This document shows positions 18,852 to 30,220 of a stretch of 64,000 nt of DNA, piece after piece (the first letter of the stretch is position 1; each line of letters opens with the position of its first letter). Under the pieces are notes generated by a model. It was not told the origin of the DNA, searched no databases, and worked only from the letters and a program-made list of their open reading frames with translations. Position numbers and translations under genes: made by a program. The stretch covers positions 1,550,001 through 1,614,000 of the forward strand of contig NZ_CP094970.1 of the NCBI RefSeq assembly GCF_025790165.1, given 5' to 3'. The stretch is from Solicola gregarius. Lineage in GTDB: Bacteria > Actinomycetota > Actinomycetes > Propionibacteriales > Nocardioidaceae.

Positions 18852-19880
18852 TCAGCCCGGTTGCGATCCTGCGTCGACGAGATCCGAGGCCTCGGAGGGC
18901 GAGCCGTCCGCAGGCGCCGGTTGCTCGTGCCGACGCTCGACGAACTCTATCGCGGCGCGCGTCGAGTCGAGCGTGATGGCGCGCGCGTCGGCGTACAGCG
19001 CGTCGTACTCGGTGCGCAGCTCATCGAGCTGAGCGCGTGCCTTCGCGGCCTCGGTGCGTGGCTCGACGAGATACTGCATCGCCTGCCACACCCGCTCGGC
19101 CATCTCGCTCAGGTACGAAGGTACGTCGAGCTCGTCCCAGCGCACCGCAACGCGCTTCAGACTCGGATCGATGAACTCGTCGACCGGATGCGGCCGCCGG
19201 TCGATCGGGTCTCCGGTGTACGGCAGCTTCAACCGGGTCTGCACGGCCGCCATTGTCGATCGCCAGTCGGTCAGCAGGTCGTCGTAGCGTACGAACACCC
19301 GGCGGCTGCCGCGCGTGCGCCGCTCGTTGAGCAGGCTCACGTTGATCCAGCCCGCAAGGTTGGCGATCTGCCGGTTACGTACGCGCTCGGGGTTGTCGGA
19401 GACGCTCCAGTGCACGGTGCGGCTACCGACCGCCTCCGCGGGATGACGAAGCATCGTCAGGAACGAGACCTCGATCTGCAGCGAGGCGGCCGCTCGTGCC
19501 CAGAACGGGATGAACCAGACCGTGCGCGGATCCTTGACCAACAGCCGCGGATGACTCTCGATCGCGCCGGCGAGAAAGCCGGCCAGCTGCTCGCGGGTCT
19601 TCGCGTTGACCGACCTACGCGTGCGGGCGAGGGTCAGGGGGTCGCCGTCCATCGTGTGCGCCCGCGCACGATCGAGCATGCTGTTGTGGAACTCGATGAC
19701 CCACTTCGACTCGAAGAAGCCGCGCGGGTTCGCATCGTCGGGCGGTCGGACCGGGCCCGGAACGTGCATCCCGAGTGCCTCGAGCGTGCCGGCGATCGTA
19801 CTCGTGCCACTGCGGCCGGTACCGGTCACCAGCACCATCCGAATGGGCTCGCTCGCCGCCGACCCTGCATGCTCGGACAC
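18852..19880 (-). CDS. Sulfotransferase-like protein, tandem paralog 2
   Basis: This protein has 342 residues from the GTG at 19880, chosen because GGAGG lies about 10-14 bases upstream and because the P-loop MVLVTGTGRSGTSTIAG then sits near residue 15, as in the neighbouring paralog. An in-frame stretch upstream of this codon is arginine/serine-rich and looks non-coding. Conserved blocks shared with the paralog at 17771-18751 include NPRGFFESKWVIEFHN, FLTMLRHPAEA and HPVDEFIDPSL. The pair probably arose by local duplication and then diverged. The substrate is unknown. Confidence 0.75.
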   Translation of the reverse strand: MSEHAGSAASEPIRMVLVTGTGRSGTSTIAGTLEALGMHVPGPVRPPDDANPRGFFESKWVIEFHNSMLDRARAHTMDGDPLTLARTRRSVNAKTREQLAGFLAGAIESHPRLLVKDPRTVWFIPFWARAAASLQIEVSFLTMLRHPAEAVGSRTVHWSVSDNPERVRNRQIANLAGWINVSLLNERRTRGSRRVFVRYDDLLTDWRSTMAAVQTRLKLPYTGDPIDRRPHPVDEFIDPSLKRVAVRWDELDVPSYLSEMAERVWQAMQYLVEPRTEAAKARAQLDELRTEYDALYADARAITLDSTRAAIEFVERRHEQPAPADGSPSEASDLVDAGSQPG

Positions 19881-19950
19881 GTCGTCCGTCTCCTCCACTT
19901 CGAAGGTCACCTCCGCACTACCTCGACACCCCCGAAGCCCACCGACAGTA

Positions 19951-20925
19951 TCAGCGATCCGGGCTATCTGTGCCCGACCGGGTCGCCGCTTCGCGCGCGA
20001 GGGCAGCCTTCTCGCGCGCAAGGCGGGTGGCCGTGTCGCTGAGATCTCGGATCCGCCGGTGGGCCTCGCGACGGAACGCCAGGTCGACGAAGGCGGCTTC
20101 GGACCATTCGCCGTCGAGTAGCGACGGCCCGTCCTCCCACGCCTCACCGAAGCGGTCGAAGTCCTCACGGTAGATGACGTCTTCGATCGCCTCCGCGACA
20201 CCGCCGGCGAGGACGTCCTTGGTGAGCTTCAGCGGGGTGTCGTTGTCCTTGCGCAGGGACGGCAGGGCGTTGTGTCCGACCTCAACCAGATGGGCCGCGA
20301 GATCACGCTCGAAGGTCGGGATCTCGCCGATGTCGTATACGTGTGTGTACGACAGTCCGCGGGTGTACACGAGGTCGCTCTGCGGGCGGAAATGACCGTC
20401 CTTGCCGATCCGCCGCATTCGTCGGCGTTCGGCCGCGAACGCCTCGACGAAGCGCTGGAAGTCCTCGATCACATCCGACGGGTCGTGCGGGATTCGTGGG
20501 TACCAGGGCTGCTCGACGACTCGGCCGAGGAAGTTGGGGTTGCCGGCGAGCAGCTTCGACTGCCACGCCGACCAGAGACGGGCGCGCGGGTCGCGGACGA
20601 GCGTGAAGACGAGCCAACCGTTGTCCGCGGACAGCTGTGAGAGGTCCGAATGGTCCGCGAGGTGGGAGACACCGACCCAACCCTTGCGGTCGTGGATGGT
20701 TTGGGCACGCGTGGGGCGGCGGCCGGTCGAGGCGAAGAGGCGTTCGCGATCCTGGCCGGTCAGGTCGGCGATCAGCCACTTCACCGTCGAGCACGCGGCC
20801 TTGAGGTTTGTGACGTACGCGATCCGGAGCTCGGGCACGACGTAAGTCGCTGCCGTCGCGACGTGCCGCGGCCGCCTGCCGCCGCCGTTGAGCGCATTGG
20901 CCGACGAGGTGAGCGATGCCGACAT
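19951..20925 (-). CDS. Sulfotransferase family 2-like protein
   Basis: This 324-residue protein differs from the other four sulfotransferases. It resembles the Sulfotransf_2 (carbohydrate sulfotransferase) type, with RIAYVTNLKAACSTVKWLI near residue 34 as the 5'-phosphosulfate site and FTLVRDPRARLWSAWQSKL near residue 115 as the 3'-phosphate site with its conserved RDP. Carbohydrate acceptors are usual for that family. Its C terminus is rich in charged residues and probably coiled. It is the most upstream gene of the four-gene sulfotransferase array, and a strong hairpin separates it from clpC. Confidence 0.75.
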   Translation of the reverse strand: MSASLTSSANALNGGGRRPRHVATAATYVVPELRIAYVTNLKAACSTVKWLIADLTGQDRERLFASTGRRPTRAQTIHDRKGWVGVSHLADHSDLSQLSADNGWLVFTLVRDPRARLWSAWQSKLLAGNPNFLGRVVEQPWYPRIPHDPSDVIEDFQRFVEAFAAERRRMRRIGKDGHFRPQSDLVYTRGLSYTHVYDIGEIPTFERDLAAHLVEVGHNALPSLRKDNDTPLKLTKDVLAGGVAEAIEDVIYREDFDRFGEAWEDGPSLLDGEWSEAAFVDLAFRREAHRRIRDLSDTATRLAREKAALAREAATRSGTDSPDR

Positions 20926-20944
20926 GAGGAGGATTCTCGCACAG

Positions 20945-20994
20945 GCAACGAGGCGCGTACGAACGTGATCTGCCGTTCGTACGCGCCTCGTTGC
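20945..20994 (-). terminator. Strong hairpin after clpC
   Basis: A perfect 20-bp stem (20945-20964 with 20975-20994) encloses a 10-nt loop, GTGATCTGCC. It lies 12 bp beyond the clpC stop codon and before the next same-strand gene. No T run follows, which is common for actinobacterial terminators. The stem is unusually long and perfect for a terminator. Confidence 0.7.
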
Positions 20995-21006
20995 GCTTGC
21001 GGACTA

Positions 21007-23505
<2,499 letters not shown>

Positions 23506-23686
23506 CACATCTCCTCGTGCTCGACCCTGTCGGGTCAGCGTCTGCCCGTTGCCTTTCGGGCCCGTCTCCATGCTAGACGTGAACCGCAACCCGGACAGAG
23601 GGAGTCCACTCCCGGCACACGCCTACACCGTGAACAACGCGAGACCGCGCCAAAGGTGTTCCGCTGGACAGTTCGCCGGCAGCGAA

Positions 23687-23712
23687 CGGGCCGCCCCGAT
23701 CGGAGCGGCCCG
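23687..23712 (-). terminator. Terminator-like hairpin after lsr2
   Basis: An 8-bp GC-only stem (CGGGCCGC at 23687-23694 with GCGGCCCG at 23705-23712) encloses a 10-nt loop. It starts 17 bases past the lsr2 stop in the direction of transcription. Confidence 0.5.
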
Positions 23713-23729
23713 GCACACCTCGGAGCGGG

Positions 23730-24056
23730 TCAGTGCGCGGCGGCGTACGCCTCGCGGATCTCGGCCGACACCCGACCGCGGTCGGAGACCTCCCAGCCGT
23801 TGTCCTTGGCCCACTCGCGGATCGTCGCCGCATCGCTGGCGGAACCCCCGGACGCGCCCTTGCGCCCGATGCGTCGCCGGCCACCGACCCGGCGTGACTC
23901 GCCGACGTACTTCGCGAGCGCGTCGCGGAGCTTTCCCGCGTTCTTCGTCGACAGGTCGATCTCGTAGTCGACGCCGTCGAGGCCGAACCGGACCGTTTCG
24001 TCCGCCTCGCCACCGTCGATGTCGTCGACGAGGAGAATCTGCACCTTCTGCGCCAT
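23730..24056 (-). CDS. lsr2: Lsr2 nucleoid-associated protein
   Basis: This 108-residue protein has MAQKVQILLVDDIDGGEADE at the N terminus, the strand-forming oligomerisation region with the typical FGLDGVDYEIDLS, and a C-terminal DNA-binding domain ending in IREWAKDNGWEVSDRGRVSA. The domain carries the RGR AT-hook-like motif that enters the minor groove of AT-rich DNA. It is an H-NS-like xenogeneic silencer. AAGGG precedes the ATG. The lower-GC Fic region nearby is the kind of DNA Lsr2 binds (inference). Confidence 0.96.
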   Translation of the reverse strand: MAQKVQILLVDDIDGGEADETVRFGLDGVDYEIDLSTKNAGKLRDALAKYVGESRRVGGRRRIGRKGASGGSASDAATIREWAKDNGWEVSDRGRVSAEIREAYAAAH

Positions 24057-24175
24057 GGTCGACCCTTTCTGCAAATGTACGAGGAATTGCGTCGCACTCG
24101 AAATAGTGCCGACGATTCAGCAGACTACCAGCCCCTGAACAATACCAACATCCGCAAAATACGGAAATCAACTAC

Positions 24176-25687
24176 CTAGAGTGGTCGCATCAGCGGGAAC
24201 AAGATCGCCTCCCGAATACTGGTACCCATCAACAGCATGATGAGCCGGTCGACGCCCATCCCCAAACCGCCCATGGGCGGCATTCCGAACTCCATCGCGC
24301 GCAGAAACTCCTCGTCGAGATCCATTGCCTCGGGATCTCCGGCGGCGGCCAGCAACGACTGTTCGGTCAAACGCGCACGCTGGATGACCGGATCGTTCAG
24401 CTCGCTGTACGCGTTGACCAGCTCGACGCCGTTGATGACGAGATCGAAGCACTCGACCAGACCGGGCTCACTGCGATGCGGCTTCGCGAGCGGTCGTACG
24501 CTCTCCGGAAAGTCGCAGACGTACGTCGGCTGGATCAGCGTGTGCTCGACCAGCTTCTCGTACAGCTCCAGGACGATGTCTCCGGCGGCCCAGTCGTCCT
24601 GAAGAGCGACCTCGTGCTTGTCGGCGACCTCGCGCAGCGTCTGCAAGTCGGTCCGCGGTGTGACCTCCTGCTCCACCGCCTCCTGCACGAGCTCGAAGAT
24701 CGGGGCGCGGCGCCACTGCCCCTCGAGATCGATCTCCGTGCCGTCGCGGGCGGGTACGACCGTACGCCCGAGCGCCGAGGCACTGTTGACGATGAGCGTC
24801 TTCGACAGGTCCATCATGTCGTTGTAGTCGCCGTAGGCCTGGTACGCCTCGAGCATCGCGAACTCGGGACTGTGGGTCGAGTCGGAGCCTTCGTTACGGA
24901 ACGTCTTACCGATCTCGTAGACCCGCTCGACACCACCGGCGACGGCGCGTTTGAGGTCGAGCTCGAGCGCGATTCGGAGCAGCATGTCCTGGTCGAACGC
25001 GTGCATATGGGTCGCGAACGGACGTGCCGCCGCGCCACCATTGGTGACCTGCAGCACCGGAGTCTCCACCTCGACGAAATCGCGCTCGTCGAGGGTGTGG
25101 CGTAGCGTACGAAGTACGGCGGCTTTCGCCCGAACCATCTCTCGCGGCTCGGCGCGTACGATCATGTCGACATATCGCTGACGGACGCGCATCTCGTCGC
25201 TCAACGGCTTGTGTTCGACGGGGAGAGGGCGCAGCGTCTTGGCCGCTATCTGCCACGACTTTGCACGCACGGAGAGTTCTCCGCGACGACTCGTGACAAC
25301 CTCACCCTGAACCGCGAGATGATCGCCGATATCGACGAATGCCTTGAAGTCGTCGAGCGACTCCGCGCCGATCTCGTCGAGGGAAAGCATCGCCTGAACC
25401 TCGGCACCATCACCGGCGCGCAGTCGCACAAAGCAGAGCTTTCCGGTATTCCGCAGGAAGATCACTCGACCGGCGATCGCGACGTTCTCGCCGGTATGGG
25501 CGTCGGCCCCGAGCGTCTCCGGATCATGTTTCGCGACGATCTCACCGATGGCGCTGTCGTACGGGACGTTCAGCGGGTACGGCGCGATGCCGCGATCGAT
25601 CAGCGCCTGCCGCTTCTCCCGCCGCACCCGTAGCTGCTCGGGCAGGTCGTCTGCCGGGTGCTCGGTGCCTTCGGTGGGTTCTGTCAT
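24176..25687 (-). CDS. lysS: Lysyl-tRNA synthetase (class II)
   Basis: This 503-residue enzyme charges tRNA-Lys. The N-terminal OB-fold anticodon-binding domain includes NVAIAGRVIFLRNTGKLCFV. The class II catalytic core has motif 2 FRNEGSDSTHSPEF and motif 3 GMGVDRLIMLLMG near the C terminus. The ATG of MTEPTEG is preferred to a TTG 9 bases upstream. It lies between fic and lsr2 on the same strand. Confidence 0.96.
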   Translation of the reverse strand: MTEPTEGTEHPADDLPEQLRVRREKRQALIDRGIAPYPLNVPYDSAIGEIVAKHDPETLGADAHTGENVAIAGRVIFLRNTGKLCFVRLRAGDGAEVQAMLSLDEIGAESLDDFKAFVDIGDHLAVQGEVVTSRRGELSVRAKSWQIAAKTLRPLPVEHKPLSDEMRVRQRYVDMIVRAEPREMVRAKAAVLRTLRHTLDERDFVEVETPVLQVTNGGAAARPFATHMHAFDQDMLLRIALELDLKRAVAGGVERVYEIGKTFRNEGSDSTHSPEFAMLEAYQAYGDYNDMMDLSKTLIVNSASALGRTVVPARDGTEIDLEGQWRRAPIFELVQEAVEQEVTPRTDLQTLREVADKHEVALQDDWAAGDIVLELYEKLVEHTLIQPTYVCDFPESVRPLAKPHRSEPGLVECFDLVINGVELVNAYSELNDPVIQRARLTEQSLLAAAGDPEAMDLDEEFLRAMEFGMPPMGGLGMGVDRLIMLLMGTSIREAILFPLMRPL

Positions 25688-25790
25688 GGTCAGCAAGCGT
25701 ACTGATCGGCGTTGCGCCGCCGACCCATCGGGCCCATCAGCTCGTCGGGTAGCGAAGGTTTGCCGTTCGAGTCACCATCGCCGATTGGCG

Positions 25791-26804
25791 TCATGCCCGT
25801 CGTTCGCCCTTGTGCAGCTTGTAGTCCTGGACTGCCCGACGTGAGCTGCGCCAAGTCCCGTCGGATCCCTGAACCGCGTCGAGTCGCCCACGCTGGGCAG
25901 CCTGACGAAGGGCGACCAGGGTGAAGTCGCTATCGACGAGGGCAGCCAGCGGGACCAGTCGGGCGGGACCTGCAAGGCTCGGCACGATGAACCTGTTGAG
26001 GTTGTCGTACATCGCCCGAGCGAGGATCTCGCCGAGGGGGCCGTAGTCGCCCTCGTCCGCCCGCCGCATTGCGGCCAGGTATTGCGGCCGCTGTCCCTTC
26101 AGGACGATCACGGGCGGGTATCCAAGACGAACGAGCACCAAGTTGAGCAACAGGCGGCCGGTGCGACCGTTGCCGTCGATGAACGGATGTACTTTCTCGA
26201 AGGCGTTGTGGAGATCGGCAAGCTGCTCGGGCCAAGGCGTGTCACCAACCCGATCGCGGAGCCTCCCGGCGCGAGCATTGACCGAGGTCACCCAGTTCTC
26301 CGTCAGTGCAGGCACCAGCGGCCAGTCGGGAGGCTGCATGCCAGCAGCAAAGGGGTGTATGTCGTGCTCGCGGAACGCGCCTGGCCCTTCGCGTTCCGTC
26401 GCCTCCGGGTGCGGCGCGACTTCCCATACCGGGGCCATCGCGCGCGCATGCACCTGGCGAACCTCGTACAAGTTCACCAGCTCGCCGTTGTGCCAGTCGC
26501 CAGGTTCGATGGCCTGGCCGTAGACCCAACGGGCTGCTGCGCCGTAGCCCTGCACCTCCATGTAGTCCTTGAGCGGCTTCGCCCCGACGGCACGCCCCTT
26601 CTCGAGCAGCAACTCGACCTCGCGCAATACCAGGGTGTTCCCTTCGAGCGCGGTCGAGTGGTGTGCTTCAAGGTGCCATATGTCGGACCAGACAAATTCG
26701 GCTTCCTTCGGCGCGGGCAACCCGCCGAGCCGTTCGTTCAGCTCCGCGATGGCGGCCTCCAACCGCGAGTACACCGTGGCCCGGGAGGGACGACCCCTAG
26801 CCAT
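25791..26804 (-). CDS. Fic family protein (class II, self-inhibited AMPylase)
   Basis: This 337-residue protein has a Fic_N-like start, an inhibitory helix carrying STALEGN (about residues 50-56; pattern S/T-x3-E-G/N), then the catalytic motif HPFIDGNGRTGR (about residue 205). The C terminus, LVPLAALVDSDFTLVALRQA and the following residues, is a winged-helix-like domain. Active Fic enzymes transfer AMP from ATP to a target protein. The inhibitory glutamate on the N-terminal side suggests self-restraint. A perfect AGGAGG lies 6 bases before the ATG. It interrupts the usual coaX-lysS neighbourhood, and its upstream region is AT-richer than the rest, which suggests acquisition. A large dyad upstream may be its own operator. 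Confidence 0.9.
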   Translation of the reverse strand: MARGRPSRATVYSRLEAAIAELNERLGGLPAPKEAEFVWSDIWHLEAHHSTALEGNTLVLREVELLLEKGRAVGAKPLKDYMEVQGYGAAARWVYGQAIEPGDWHNGELVNLYEVRQVHARAMAPVWEVAPHPEATEREGPGAFREHDIHPFAAGMQPPDWPLVPALTENWVTSVNARAGRLRDRVGDTPWPEQLADLHNAFEKVHPFIDGNGRTGRLLLNLVLVRLGYPPVIVLKGQRPQYLAAMRRADEGDYGPLGEILARAMYDNLNRFIVPSLAGPARLVPLAALVDSDFTLVALRQAAQRGRLDAVQGSDGTWRSSRRAVQDYKLHKGERRA

Positions 26805-26817
26805 GCCGCTCCTCCTT

Positions 26818-26901
26818 GTTGATCAGGCAGATGCCTATCGAATGGATCTTATCAACTTCGAAGTTGACAAGCCATCTGCGAGGCGAAACGATCTGATCAA
26901 C
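26818..26901. promoter_or_regulatory. Concentric dyad upstream of fic
   Basis: A 24-bp near-perfect palindrome (26848-26871; central 16 bp TCAACTTCGAAGTTGA perfect) is bracketed by GTTGATCAG (26818-26826) and CTGATCAAC (26893-26901). These form a perfect 9-bp inverted repeat with the same centre, 26859.5. GCAGATG (26827-26833) and CATCTGC (26873-26879) form a further, slightly off-centre pair. The half-site GTTGA[T/C] therefore occurs four times. The site begins 14 bp from the fic ATG and is a likely repressor operator, possibly bound by the winged-helix tail of the Fic protein itself (inference). Confidence 0.6.
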
Positions 26902-26930
26902 ACCGGGTACCCGCCGACGTCGGCAGGACC

Positions 26931-27713
26931 TCAGCGGGTGTTCTTCTCGTGTACGAAGCGCAGCCCGATGAGGGTGAGCCAGGGCTCGTGCGCGGTCACG
27001 GTCTCGCACTCCTCGAGCACCGTCTCGGCGAGGCCGCCGGTCGCGATGACCGAGACGTCGTCGGTCTGTGCGCCGAGGGCGTCGATCATCCGGTCGACGA
27101 TGCGGTCGACCTGGCCGGCGAATCCGTACAACAGGCCGGACTGCAGTGCCTCAACGGTGTTTCTGGCGATCACCGAGCGGGGCCGCTGCAGCTCGACCGT
27201 ACGGAGCTGGGCGCCTCGACGCCCCAATGCGTCGAGGGAGATCTCGATTCCGGGCGAGATCGCCCCACCGACGTACTGGTTCTCGGCGTTGACGACGTCG
27301 AACGTGGTCGCCGTGCCGAAGTCGACCACGATGCAGGGACCGCCGTACAGCCGCGACGCGGCGAGGGCGTTCGCGATGCGGTCGGCACCGACCTCGCGCG
27401 GGTTGTCGACCTGCAACGCCAGCCCGGTACGCGTGCCGGGCTCGATCATCGACGTCGCGGCGTCGGCCAGATGGCGGTGCAGCAGGTCGCGGATCTCGTG
27501 AACGACGGCAGGGACGGTGCAACACACGCTCACCCCGTCGATATGCGTACGGGGGTCGAGTTGGCGGGCGCGGAGGAGACTGCCGAGCAGTACGTCCCAC
27601 TCGTCGGCCGTTCGATGCTCGTCGGTGGAGACCCGCCAATGCGCAACAAGCTCCTCGCCGTCGAGCACGCCGACGACGGTGTGGCTGTTGCCCACATCGA
27701 TACAGAGCAGCAT
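26931..27713 (-). CDS. coaX: Type III pantothenate kinase
   Basis: This 260-residue ASKHA-fold kinase makes 4'-phosphopantothenate, the first step from pantothenate to CoA. Markers are the N-terminal phosphate motif LCIDVGNSHTVVGV, the central GADRIANALAA and IVVDFGTATTFDVV. It is one base from nadC and in line with nadC-nadB-panD-panC, so NAD and CoA precursor synthesis is organised as one operon. Confidence 0.93.
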   Translation of the reverse strand: MLLCIDVGNSHTVVGVLDGEELVAHWRVSTDEHRTADEWDVLLGSLLRARQLDPRTHIDGVSVCCTVPAVVHEIRDLLHRHLADAATSMIEPGTRTGLALQVDNPREVGADRIANALAASRLYGGPCIVVDFGTATTFDVVNAENQYVGGAISPGIEISLDALGRRGAQLRTVELQRPRSVIARNTVEALQSGLLYGFAGQVDRIVDRMIDALGAQTDDVSVIATGGLAETVLEECETVTAHEPWLTLIGLRFVHEKNTR

Positions 27714-27714
27714 G

Positions 27715-28578
27715 TCATCCCCCTTCCGGGGCGGTACGCAGGTCGAGCCCGAGGTCGAGCACCGGCGCCGAGTGCGTCAGGGCCCCGACGGCAACGTAGT
27801 CGACACCGGTCGACGCCACCAGGGCCGCGCGGTCGAGGGTCAGACCCCCGCTCGCCTCCAGCGTCACGCGATCTCCGAGCGCGGCGGCGACCCGGCGCAG
27901 CTCGGTGACGTCCATGTTGTCGAGCAGCAGCAGGTCGGCTCCGGCCTCGGCGGCCTCGACCGCCTGGTCGTACGTGTCGACCTCCACCTGGACGACGAGC
28001 CCGGGGTACTCGGCGCGAACCGCGCGGTACGCCGCCGCGACGCCCCCGGCCGCGACCACATGGTTGTCCTTGATCAGGGCCTCGTCGGACAGCGACATCC
28101 GATGGTTCACTCCGCCGCCGCAGAGCACCGCGTACTTCTCGAGGCGCCGCATCAGCGGAGTCGTCTTGCGGGTGTCACGGACCGCGCAGCCGCTGCCTGC
28201 GACGGCGTCGACCCAGCGTCGGGTCTCGGTCGCGATGCCCCCGAGGTGGCACAGCAGGTTCAGCAGGGTGCGCTCGGCGGTCAGCAATGCCCGGGTCGCG
28301 GCCGTCACGGACGCAACGGCGTCACCGGCGCGTACGCGATCGCCGTCGGCGACCCGGAGAACCACGTCGCAGTCGGCGTCTCCCGCGAGCCGGACCACGG
28401 GCTCGATCAACGCCAGTCCGGCGACAACGCCGTCGCGGCGGGCGACGACGTCTCCGGTCGCCATCGCCGTCGCCGCGACCGTGGCGTGCGAGGTCGCGTC
28501 GACACCACCGTCGAGGTCCTCCGCGAGTACGTCCGCGAGCCAGCCGCGAAGCGACCCCACGTCGAGTTCATTGCCCAT
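27715..28578 (-). CDS. nadC: Nicotinate-nucleotide pyrophosphorylase (carboxylating)
   Basis: This 287-residue enzyme condenses quinolinate with PRPP and releases CO2. Recognisable stretches include ERTLLNLLCHLGGIAT, RDTRKTTPLMRRLEKYAV with the arginine/lysine substrate pocket, LIKDNH, and LLLDNMD near the C terminus. It overlaps the 3' end of nadB by 11 bp, which indicates translational coupling. Confidence 0.94.
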   Translation of the reverse strand: MGNELDVGSLRGWLADVLAEDLDGGVDATSHATVAATAMATGDVVARRDGVVAGLALIEPVVRLAGDADCDVVLRVADGDRVRAGDAVASVTAATRALLTAERTLLNLLCHLGGIATETRRWVDAVAGSGCAVRDTRKTTPLMRRLEKYAVLCGGGVNHRMSLSDEALIKDNHVVAAGGVAAAYRAVRAEYPGLVVQVEVDTYDQAVEAAEAGADLLLLDNMDVTELRRVAAALGDRVTLEASGGLTLDRAALVASTGVDYVAVGALTHSAPVLDLGLDLRTAPEGG

Positions 28579-30220
28579 CGGTCACCTCCGCGCGTCGCAG
28601 GGTCGTACGCAGCAAGCCGTCCTGCAGCGTGGTCTCGAGGTGACCGGCCCAGCCGGTGTCGTCTCGATGCGGATAGTCGTCACGCCAGTGCGATCCGCGG
28701 GTCTCGCGGCGTTCACGGGCCGCGAGCGCGATCGCCGCGGCGGCCGTCACGAGGTTGGTGGCCTGCCAGTCCTCGACCCGCGGCCGTCCGGGCACCGCGA
28801 GCGAAGTGAGCTTGTGCACGGCCGCGTCCAGTCGATCGCGGTCGCGGAGGACACCGACGCCCGCGGTCATGATCTCCTGCAGCTCCGGGACCGCCTCGGC
28901 ATCGAGCACACCGGCATCGGCATGGGGCTCGGCGGCCCCGCGTACGACCGGACCGTCGGATTCGAGCGCCGCGACGATCCGCCGGCTGAACACCAGGCCT
29001 TCGAGAAGCGAGTTGGACGCGAGGCGGTTGGCGCCGTGGACACCCGACGACGCCGCCTCGCCGCACGCGTACAGGCCGCGCACCCGCGTACGCCCGTCGA
29101 CGTCGGTGACGACGCCGCCCGATGCGTAGTGACAGGCCGGCACGACGGGGATCGGCCGGGTCGCGGGGTCGATGCCATGCGAGCGACAGGCCGCCAGCAC
29201 GGTCGGGAATCGCCGCTGCCAGAAGTCCGCGCCGAGGTGGCGACCGTCGAGCCACATGTGGGGCTCGCCCGTCTCCAGCATCCGTCGCATGATGCCCTTG
29301 GCGACGACGTCCCTCGGAGCGAGATCTCCGAGCTCGTGCACGTCGGCCATGAACCGGTCGCCGGTCGCGTCGACCAGGAAGGCGCCCTCGCCGCGTACCG
29401 CCTCGGACACCAGCGGTTGGCGCCCGCGGGCACTCTCGCCGAGCCACAGCACCGTCGGATGGAACTGCACGAACTCCATATCGCGCACGCTCGCACCGGC
29501 GCGCAGCCCGAGTCCGATCCCGTCACCGGTCGAGACCGTCGGGTTCGTCGTCGACCGGTACACCTGTCCCATTCCGCCGGTGGCGAGGATCACCGCACCC
29601 GCGTCGACGGCCCCGACGCCATCCCTCTCGCCCTCGCCCAGCACGTGCAGCGTCACGCCGACGGCCGCGCCGTCGCCGTCGGTCAGTACGTCGAGCGCGA
29701 ACGCGTGCTCGATGACCTCGATGCTCGGCGCCGCGCGTACGGCCGCGACGAGCGCCCGCTGGATCTCGGCACCGGTCGCATCGCCCCCGGCGTGCGCGAT
29801 GCGCGCCCTTCGGTGCCCGCCCTCGCGGGTCAGTGACAGCCTGCCGTCGTCGCCGCGATCGAGCTCGGCGCCCCAGTCGATGAGCTCGCGTACAGCATCG
29901 GCACCCTCGTCGACGAGTACGCGGACCGCGTCGGCGGCACAGAGTCCGGCACCCGCCGTGAGGGTGTCGCGCAGGTGCTCGTCGGGACTGTCGCCCGGGT
30001 CGATCGCCGAAGCGATGCCGCCCTGCGCGAACCGGGTCGAACCGGCGTGCAGCCGGTCCTTGGTGACGACCACGACTCGTCCCAGGGTCTGGGCTCGCAG
30101 CGCGGCGCTCAGCCCCGCGATACCCGATCCGATGACCACGACGTCGGCGGTCGTGCGCCAGCCCGGCGCCGGCGCCGCCAGCCGCGACGGCAGCCGGACG
30201 TCAGCCCCGGACCAGGTCAC
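28568..30220 (-). CDS. nadB: L-aspartate oxidase
   Basis: This FAD enzyme has 550 residues from the GTG at 30220 and oxidises aspartate to iminoaspartate for quinolinate synthesis. It shows the dinucleotide-binding [17 protein letters not shown] (about residues 26-42), RFAQGGIAS and the flavoprotein [12 protein letters not shown]-like segment [20 protein letters not shown]. The chosen GTG overlaps the end of panD by 20 bp. In-frame codons further upstream run inside panD and are not needed. No nadA lies in this window, so quinolinate synthase must be elsewhere. Confidence 0.93.
   Translation of the reverse strand: MTWSGADVRLPSRLAAPAPGWRTTADVVVIGSGIAGLSAALRAQTLGRVVVVTKDRLHAGSTRFAQGGIASAIDPGDSPDEHLRDTLTAGAGLCAADAVRVLVDEGADAVRELIDWGAELDRGDDGRLSLTREGGHRRARIAHAGGDATGAEIQRALVAAVRAAPSIEVIEHAFALDVLTDGDGAAVGVTLHVLGEGERDGVGAVDAGAVILATGGMGQVYRSTTNPTVSTGDGIGLGLRAGASVRDMEFVQFHPTVLWLGESARGRQPLVSEAVRGEGAFLVDATGDRFMADVHELGDLAPRDVVAKGIMRRMLETGEPHMWLDGRHLGADFWQRRFPTVLAACRSHGIDPATRPIPVVPACHYASGGVVTDVDGRTRVRGLYACGEAASSGVHGANRLASNSLLEGLVFSRRIVAALESDGPVVRGAAEPHADAGVLDAEAVPELQEIMTAGVGVLRDRDRLDAAVHKLTSLAVPGRPRVEDWQATNLVTAAAAIALAARERRETRGSHWRDDYPHRDDTGWAGHLETTLQDGLLRTTLRRAEVTDGQ

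Noticed and set aside
18852-20201. Longer start for the sulfotransferase gene, reaching 20201
   Set aside because: The extra 107 codons are Arg/Ser/Thr-rich, overlap the neighbouring gene and precede the P-loop far beyond the family norm.
25697-25790. Small gene or tRNA between lysS and fic
   Set aside because: The 94 bases hold no cloverleaf and no supported start codon with a ribosome site.
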